Assembly: GCA_012516065.1 (NCBI GenBank)
Contig: JAAYXD010000014.1
Coordinates: 1 to 39,296, forward strand
Length of the DNA: 39,296 nt
From: Clostridiaceae bacterium
Lineage (GTDB): Bacteria > Bacillota > Clostridia > DSM-8532
Direction: 5' to 3'
Shown: piece after piece, positions 34,078 through 39,296 of the stretch
Position numbering within the stretch: the stretch's first letter is position 1
Layout: each line of letters starts with the position of its first letter
The notes under the pieces: generated by a model
Told to the model about the DNA's origin: nothing
What the model saw: the letters and a program-made list of their open reading frames with translations, nothing else
Databases searched by the model: none
Program-made: the position numbers and the translations under genes

Positions 34078-35805
34078 ATGAAAAACATTCCATTGTATGA
34101 AGTCAGGCATATTGAAACACTTAAGGATATGCTTAACGGCAGTGCCGAGTTGTTCGGCAGTGAAACGGCATTCCTTATAAAGACGGAAGAAGGGGGACCG
34201 TATAAGCCGGTAACTTTTACACAGTTCAGGGACGACGTTAACGCTTTGGGCACAGCCCTTATTGATCTTGGCCTTTCCGGCAGGAGAATAGCAATAATCA
34301 GCGAAAACCGTTACGAATGGGCTGTCGCGTATCTGGCGGCCGTTAACGGGACGGGGATAGTGGTCCCGCTTGATAAAGAGCTGCCCGTTTCGGAAATAAA
34401 AAGCCTTCTCCTGAGATCAAAATCCGATGCGGTTTTTTATTCGGAGGCAAAAAGGGCAGATGTGGAATCTATTGCCGAAGAAGTTCCCAGCCTTAAATAT
34501 CTGATTTCAATGGATGCCGGCAAAACAACCGAACAGGTTTATTCATACTGCGATCTTCTGGCAAAAGGATATACGCTTATAAAAGAAGGAAACAGAAGTT
34601 TTCTGGATGCGGAAATTGATAAGGAAGCAATGAGCATTCTTTTATTCACATCGGGAACGACGGATACGTCAAAAGCCGTTATGCTGTCGCACAGGAATAT
34701 ATGTTCAAATCTTATGGATATGTGCTCAATGCTGTATATTGACAAGAATGATGTTTTTCTTATGCTGCTCCCGATGCATCACACGTATGCGTGCACATGC
34801 GGTTTTTTGTGCCAGATATACCGCGGCTGTACAATCGCTTTCTGCGAAGGGTTGAGGCATATCGTCAAAAACCTCAGGGAATCGAAAACAACTGTTCTTA
34901 TCGCGGTTCCGCTGCTGCTTGAATCAATGTATAAACGGATATGGGATCAGGCGTCAAAAGATCCCAAAACGCTGAAAAAATTGAAAACAGGCCTTAAGCT
35001 CAGCAAGTTTTTATTGGCAATCGGAATAGATGTGAGAAAAAAACTGTTTAAACCGATTCACGATAATTTCGGAGGCTCTATACGCTTGTTTATAAGCGGG
35101 GGAGCGGCTATAGATCCGCAGGTTATTCAGGGTTTTCAGGACTTTGGAATCCATTGCGTTCAGGGCTACGGTTTGACTGAGTGTTCGCCTATCATTGCGC
35201 TGAACCGTGACTGCGACTATAAAAACAGTTCTGCCGGCCTGCCGCTGCCGAACGTCCGGATAAAAATAGATAACCCCAATGAAGAGGGCATTGGTGAGAT
35301 TGTAGCAAAGGGTCCGAATATAATGATCGGATATTATGAGAACGAAGAAGCCACTAAAGAGGCAATTGTCGACGGGTGGTTCCATACCGGGGATCTCGGT
35401 TATATCGATGAGGATGGTTTTGTATATATAACCGGCAGAAAGAAGAATGTAATTGTCACTAAAAACGGCAAAAACATATACCCCGAGGAGATTGAAACGC
35501 TGCTCGGAAGGAGCCCGTTTATTTCAGAATGCCTTGTTTACGGGAAAGAGGGCGAAGGCACAGGTGACATAGAAGTCGCTGCGGAAATTCATCCCGATAT
35601 GGAAAAGATACGTGAAGCACTGAAAACGGAGAACCCGACAGAAGAGCAGGTCCGCAGGCTTATTGATGATGAAGTCCATAAAGTGAATAAATCACTGGTG
35701 CTTTATAAGTACATCAGGCATTTTACAATTCGACATATCGAATTTGAAAAAACAACAACTAAAAAAATAAAACGCCAGTACAATGATAATCATTCTGTTA
35801 ACTGA
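34078..35805 (+). CDS. AMP-forming acyl-CoA synthetase-like enzyme
   Basis: This 575-aa ANL-superfamily enzyme would activate a carboxylic acid, probably a fatty acid, by adenylation and then thioesterification. The motifs are the P-loop FTSGTTDTSKAV (near 200), GYGLTECSPI, DGWFHTGDLGYID and GRKKNVIV, with a C-terminal Lys-rich KTTTKKIKR. The P-loop is unusual: TSGTTG-x-PKG is expected, and here Gly becomes Asp and Pro becomes Ser, though the Lys is kept. CGGGAGG lies before ATG 34078; an open frame reaches 34024 but has no ribosome site. Monocistronic, between its own promoter and terminator. The exact substrate is unknown. Confidence 0.9.
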   Translation: MKNIPLYEVRHIETLKDMLNGSAELFGSETAFLIKTEEGGPYKPVTFTQFRDDVNALGTALIDLGLSGRRIAIISENRYEWAVAYLAAVNGTGIVVPLDKELPVSEIKSLLLRSKSDAVFYSEAKRADVESIAEEVPSLKYLISMDAGKTTEQVYSYCDLLAKGYTLIKEGNRSFLDAEIDKEAMSILLFTSGTTDTSKAVMLSHRNICSNLMDMCSMLYIDKNDVFLMLLPMHHTYACTCGFLCQIYRGCTIAFCEGLRHIVKNLRESKTTVLIAVPLLLESMYKRIWDQASKDPKTLKKLKTGLKLSKFLLAIGIDVRKKLFKPIHDNFGGSIRLFISGGAAIDPQVIQGFQDFGIHCVQGYGLTECSPIIALNRDCDYKNSSAGLPLPNVRIKIDNPNEEGIGEIVAKGPNIMIGYYENEEATKEAIVDGWFHTGDLGYIDEDGFVYITGRKKNVIVTKNGKNIYPEEIETLLGRSPFISECLVYGKEGEGTGDIEVAAEIHPDMEKIREALKTENPTEEQVRRLIDDEVHKVNKSLVLYKYIRHFTIRHIEFEKTTTKKIKRQYNDNHSVN

Positions 35806-35851
35806 TGGCAACATATTCTTGCCCCATATGTTCTGAAATTAAGATAAAATC

Positions 35852-35890
35852 AAAAACGCCGGGTTAACTCCAAATCCGGCGTTTTTCTCT
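35852..35890 (+). terminator. Terminator of the acyl-CoA ligase gene
   Basis: AAAAACGCCGG (35852-35862) pairs with CCGGCGTTTTT (35876-35886), an 11-bp stem running into T5. Confidence 0.9.
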
Positions 35891-35904
35891 GCAAAAAATC
35901 TTAA

Positions 35905-36387
35905 TGGGATGATAAAGCATTTGACAGTTACATGAGAAAATTTGAACTCCCATATGACAAAAAGATAAAGGAATTATCAAAGGGGATGGCTTTGGGCTCT
36001 TTGATATATTTCATTCTGGAGCTTGTACTGCGCAGCACGGGTTTTTCTTTTATCAAAACATATCCTGTAACAATAGAGTCTTTTACCGGAGCGGTTTTCG
36101 CGGTTTCTATAATGCATTCCCTTTGTTTGCCGATAATTTTCAAGTTCGGGTACACAAAATCAAAGGTAATTAATTTTGTCATTTTTTTCGCATTCTTCAT
36201 CGGGGCTTCTCAACTGGCAAACTATATTTATGCTAAAAGGAATACAGGCTTTGCAGGAAAAGCATTTGCTTTTTTTGAAAACAGGCCCGATTATTTGATA
36301 GCATTGGCGGTAATTGCCGCGGCTGCCCTTCTTGTGCTGATATCATTTATGATTTCGTTAAGGGTTTATAAAAAGAGAGAATTCTAA
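35905..36387 (+). pseudogene. 5'-truncated ABC-2-type permease fragment
   Basis: The open frame from ATG 35932 encodes 151 aa with about four membrane segments. Its end SLRVYKKREF and the FKFGYTKSKVI segment resemble the C-terminal two-thirds of ABC-2 family permeases (PF13346 type, about 210 aa). There is no ribosome site before the ATG. Coding-like sequence continues in frame upstream (WDDKAFDSYMRKFELP) to a stop at 35902, matching the segment that follows helix 2 in the family. The first ~60 residues are missing, and no ATPase gene is adjacent. It is most likely a remnant; alternatively, it is a small membrane protein expressed from ATG 35932. Confidence 0.55.
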
Positions 36388-36412
36388 GATAACGGGGGAA
36401 ATAATTTCCTGT

Positions 36413-37507
36413 TCAGACGTTAAACCTGAACAGAGTTACATCCCCGTCTTTCATTACATAGTCTTTCCCTTCCGAACGCACAAGGCCGTGTTCTTTTGCA
36501 GCATTGTACGAGCCTGCTTTTATAAGATCGTCATATGAAACTACTTCGGCTCGTATAAAGCCGCGTTCGAAATCGCTGTGGATTTTCCCGGCAGCCTGCG
36601 GGGCTTTTGTTCCGTTTACTATTGTCCACGCGCGGACTTCTTTTTCTCCTGCGGTAAAGAAGCTGATGAGCCCCAGGAGTTTATAGCTTTTTTTGATAAG
36701 CCGTTCAAGTCCTGATTCGTTAATTCCCAACTCGGAAAGGAACAATTCCTTCTCATCATCGTCAAGCTGTACGATTTCCTCTTCGATTTTTGCGCAGATT
36801 ACCATTACTTCAGCGTGCTCTCTTTCGGCATAAGCTTCCAGTTCTTTTAAGTACCGGTTGCCGGCCGTATCCGACAAATCTTTTTCGGATATGTTCGCAC
36901 AGTAAAGAAGAGGTTTCGATGTCAACAAAAACAAACCTTCGAAATATTTTTTCCATTCAGGGTCTATAGACATCGAGCGGGCCGGCTGGTTGGATTCAAG
37001 ATGACGGAGAACGCCGTTTAGAAACTCAAGCTCTTCAAGGTATTTTTTCTCACCGGATTTCGCCAGTTTCTTTACCTTTTCTATCCTTTTTTCGACCATT
37101 TCAATATCGGCAAAAATAAGTTCAAGGTTGATTGTTTCAATATCGCGGATAGGGTCTATCGAACCGTCGACATGGGTAACGTTCGGATCGTCAAAACAGC
37201 GTACAACATGTATTATCGCGTCCACTTCGCGGATATGGGACAAAAACTTGTTCCCAAGGCCTTCTCCTTTGCTGGCTCCTCTGACTAGGCCGGCAATATC
37301 GACAAATTCTATCGTAGTATGCGTAACCTTCTTCGGGTTATACATTTCGGCGAGCCGTTCAAGGCGCTCGTCGGGCACACTGACGATTCCGACGTTTGGT
37401 TCTATCGTGCAGAAAGGATAGTTCGCGCTTTCGGCGCCTGCCTTTGTAATTGCGTTGAATAAAGTGCTTTTTCCTACATTCGGAAGTCCAATTATACCAA
37501 GTTTCAT
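36413..37507 (-). CDS. ychF: Ribosome-associated ATPase YchF (Obg family)
   Basis: This 364-aa P-loop NTPase has G1 GLPNVGKST, the G3 region [17 protein letters not shown] and a non-standard G4 (NISE in place of NKxD), which gives the family its ATP preference. A coiled-coil insertion spans about 130-175. The C-terminal TGS domain begins near [12 protein letters not shown]. YchF binds ribosomes and is linked to stress control. ATG 37507 has GGAGGAG about 5 bp upstream; an upstream in-frame ATG at 37531 lacks one. It lies 37 bp downstream of the beta-propeller gene on the same strand, so cotranscription is likely. Confidence 0.96.
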   Translation of the reverse strand: MKLGIIGLPNVGKSTLFNAITKAGAESANYPFCTIEPNVGIVSVPDERLERLAEMYNPKKVTHTTIEFVDIAGLVRGASKGEGLGNKFLSHIREVDAIIHVVRCFDDPNVTHVDGSIDPIRDIETINLELIFADIEMVEKRIEKVKKLAKSGEKKYLEELEFLNGVLRHLESNQPARSMSIDPEWKKYFEGLFLLTSKPLLYCANISEKDLSDTAGNRYLKELEAYAEREHAEVMVICAKIEEEIVQLDDDEKELFLSELGINESGLERLIKKSYKLLGLISFFTAGEKEVRAWTIVNGTKAPQAAGKIHSDFERGFIRAEVVSYDDLIKAGSYNAAKEHGLVRSEGKDYVMKDGDVTLFRFNV

Positions 37508-37544
37508 TTTTACTCCTCCAAAAATGCCCAAAGATGCCTTCCTG

Positions 37545-39296
37545 TCATTTAATCCTTACACCGTATATTTTTTTTGCGTATGTTCCGACTACTATCATAT
37601 CGTCAAATATCGCAGGAGAAGCTTCAACATTAAGCCCTACCGATATGGTATCGAGTATTTCGCCGTTTTTCGGATCGATGAGGTGCATATCTCCTGCGAA
37701 ATCACAGAATATCATATAGGTTTTCCCGTCGTCGGACAGGAAATCTACGGGCGAGCTCCAGCTATAATTTTCAAGATCTTTTACCCAGACTTCATTACCG
37801 GTTTTTTTATCAAGAGCGACCATTTTGCCTCTTTTCGCGTCACCTGTTTTCGCGATGTTAAATATTACGAGATCGGAAATATCGTTTTTTCCGACCACGG
37901 GGGTGGACAGCAGCCCGCCGTTCACACCCGACTGGTATATGCAGCTGTATTCCCTTTGCCATATCAGTTCCCCGGTAAGGGCATTGAATTTCCTGAGCTG
38001 GCAGTTCGCAGACGGAATTTGCCCGTTATTGCAGCGTATATCGGCTTCATTTCCCGTATAAAGGAAAACCCCTTCATCAGTTTCTTCAATGACTATCGTG
38101 CTGTCCGTATCATCCTCAACATTGGCTATCCAGACAGGCTCAAGGGTATTGATGTTAATGCACTGGAGCATTCCTCCGTTGTCGGCAAGATACAGGTAGT
38201 TCCTGTATACGGCCGGGGAATTCTCATAACCGATATTTATATCGAATACGGGTTTGTATCTGAACTTCGTTACTTCAGGATCGATCGTGAGCGTTCCGTT
38301 TTTGATGTCAAAGTTGGTATTCAGTTTAATCCTGTAAAGCAGCCCGTTTTCGCCCGGCTGAATCAGCGTGTCGGTATTTTTGTCTATAATGCCCGACGGA
38401 TCAAATGCGCCCCACAGCCTGAATGCTTCGGGGGTTGTTCCTTTTATTGAATAAATGAGTTTTTGATCTATCAGACTGAATATCCTGTATTCATGGTATG
38501 CCGCATTATCCCCGTTCTGGTTAAGACCCTGCCCGGTGTAAAGTATCGGGTAACCCCTCGGATCTATTGTTGCCGTACCTTTTGTCGAGTAGCCTATATT
38601 AATCGGATCGCGCGTCGGCTTGCCGTTTTCAAGGTTCAGAAAATATATGTTGCCGTCAAGCGTCGGATATATGACCTCAACGAGGTTGGTCTGTTTAAGG
38701 GCGGGATCGATATTCATCAGTTTTCTTACGTCTTCATCCCAGCGGACGATAAGCGGCTGGCCGGTCCAGCCCACTCCGGGCCAGTAGGTATTTCCGTAAC
38801 TGATCGATCCGATATCCTTCGTCCAGACAAGTTCAAGTTTTTTTTCGGATACGAGCCGTGAACCGTATGCCGCGCTGTTTCGGTAGTGGTTTCCCCTGAA
38901 CGTCGTTATACCTTCCACATTGGTATATTCTTCGGGAGAACCGAAAAAGATACCGGGATTTTCAACATCAGAAGTTATTATGTCGGAACCCAGAAAATGC
39001 CAGTACGTAAACTCGATGCCATTGAGTGCTTTTGTTTTCGCGTATTCGGGAAAAGAATTTTCTCCGTTAAAAACCGGAGGAATATCGGGATTTATGTTTT
39101 TCGGTTCAAGCGTTATTTCAGGCAGTTGAACCGGAACGGTTTCCATCGATGGTTCGGCCGGTGGTTCGGTAATTTGTCCGGCAGCGGTTTCCTGACCCGA
39201 AGCGGGCTGATTTGATTCGGCGCGTTCTGTCGGGGAGGGCGGGGCCGGATTGTCACCTGCCGTTTTGTTCGTCGTATCCCTTGACGTGAGTAATAA
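37545..39296 (-). CDS. PQQ-like beta-propeller repeat protein, partial at window edge
   Basis: The frame is open from the stop at 37545 to the right edge of the window with no stop, so the start lies beyond 39296. At least 583 aa are visible. The first ~60 visible residues are a Pro/Thr/Ser/Glu-rich linker, typical of the stretch between a membrane anchor or signal and an extracellular domain. The rest is a WD/PQQ-type propeller with repeated blades (YPTLDGNIYFLNLENGKP, LYLADNGGMLQCININ, MVALDKKTGNEVWVKDL, MHLIDPKNGEIL). Catalytic residues of quinoprotein dehydrogenases are not evident, so a binding or scaffold role outside the cell is more likely (inference). ATG 39146 is internal, not the start. 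Confidence 0.85.
   Translation of the reverse strand, partial: LLLTSRDTTNKTAGDNPAPPSPTERAESNQPASGQETAAGQITEPPAEPSMETVPVQLPEITLEPKNINPDIPPVFNGENSFPEYAKTKALNGIEFTYWHFLGSDIITSDVENPGIFFGSPEEYTNVEGITTFRGNHYRNSAAYGSRLVSEKKLELVWTKDIGSISYGNTYWPGVGWTGQPLIVRWDEDVRKLMNIDPALKQTNLVEVIYPTLDGNIYFLNLENGKPTRDPINIGYSTKGTATIDPRGYPILYTGQGLNQNGDNAAYHEYRIFSLIDQKLIYSIKGTTPEAFRLWGAFDPSGIIDKNTDTLIQPGENGLLYRIKLNTNFDIKNGTLTIDPEVTKFRYKPVFDINIGYENSPAVYRNYLYLADNGGMLQCININTLEPVWIANVEDDTDSTIVIEETDEGVFLYTGNEADIRCNNGQIPSANCQLRKFNALTGELIWQREYSCIYQSGVNGGLLSTPVVGKNDISDLVIFNIAKTGDAKRGKMVALDKKTGNEVWVKDLENYSWSSPVDFLSDDGKTYMIFCDFAGDMHLIDPKNGEILDTISVGLNVEASPAIFDDMIVVGTYAKKIYGVRIK

Noticed and set aside
37455-38450. 331-codon open frame opposite the beta-propeller gene
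   Set aside because: Antisense shadow of a gene with clear propeller repeats; no domain recognised.

Overview
The window looks like chromosomal DNA from an anaerobic, fermentative member of the Clostridia. The evidence is a trimeric [FeFe] hydrogenase, a membrane H+-pyrophosphatase, YesM/YesN two-component proteins, strong AGGAGG-type ribosome sites, many U-tailed terminators, and mid-range base composition with AT-rich promoters. The call rests on gene content and style only; no rRNA, tRNA or phage genes are present to refine it.

Left part (1-12.0 kb), energy metabolism. An OmpR-family regulator with a non-canonical receiver (360-1055, +) converges on the hydCBA operon (1130-6774, -). That operon encodes a group A3-type NAD-linked [FeFe] hydrogenase. 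Its HydB is fused to a GltD/NfnB-like FAD/NAD(P)H module and its HydA has a coiled-coil tail. Upstream, on the same strand but behind its own terminator, is hppA, a K+-independent-type proton-pumping pyrophosphatase. Next come a zinc-ribbon AIM24-family protein (+) and a FAD oxidoreductase with a C-terminal Rieske domain (-), the latter divergent from a LysR regulator.

Middle part (12.3-22.7 kb), transport and sensing. The LysR gene overlaps the 3' end of a MATE exporter, which lies downstream of an MFS transporter. A YesN/YesM pair is followed by a lipoprotein sugar-type binding protein with no ABC importer, which suggests a three-component sensor. A ZIP metal transporter and an aldo/keto reductase with two [4Fe-4S] motifs follow.

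Right part (22.8-32.7 kb), drug-export region. A non-coding stretch with a 49-bp direct repeat precedes a TetR regulator. The regulator and the following RND pump operon (lipoprotein adaptor plus RND permease) carry the same palindromic operator. A frameshifted gene remnant follows. After it comes a heterodimeric ABC exporter whose leader has a 31-32-codon reading frame, a terminator and a competing antiterminator, an arrangement like the bmrB attenuator of the BmrCD exporter.

End (32.7-39.3 kb). Here are a Mn/Fe superoxide dismutase, a 59-aa zinc-ribbon protein, an acyl-CoA ligase-like enzyme, a 5'-truncated ABC-2 permease fragment, the ychF ATPase and a PQQ-type beta-propeller protein that runs off the window edge. 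The most notable items are the leader-peptide attenuator, the HydB fusion with its HydA tail, the repeat element, and the twin TetR operators.
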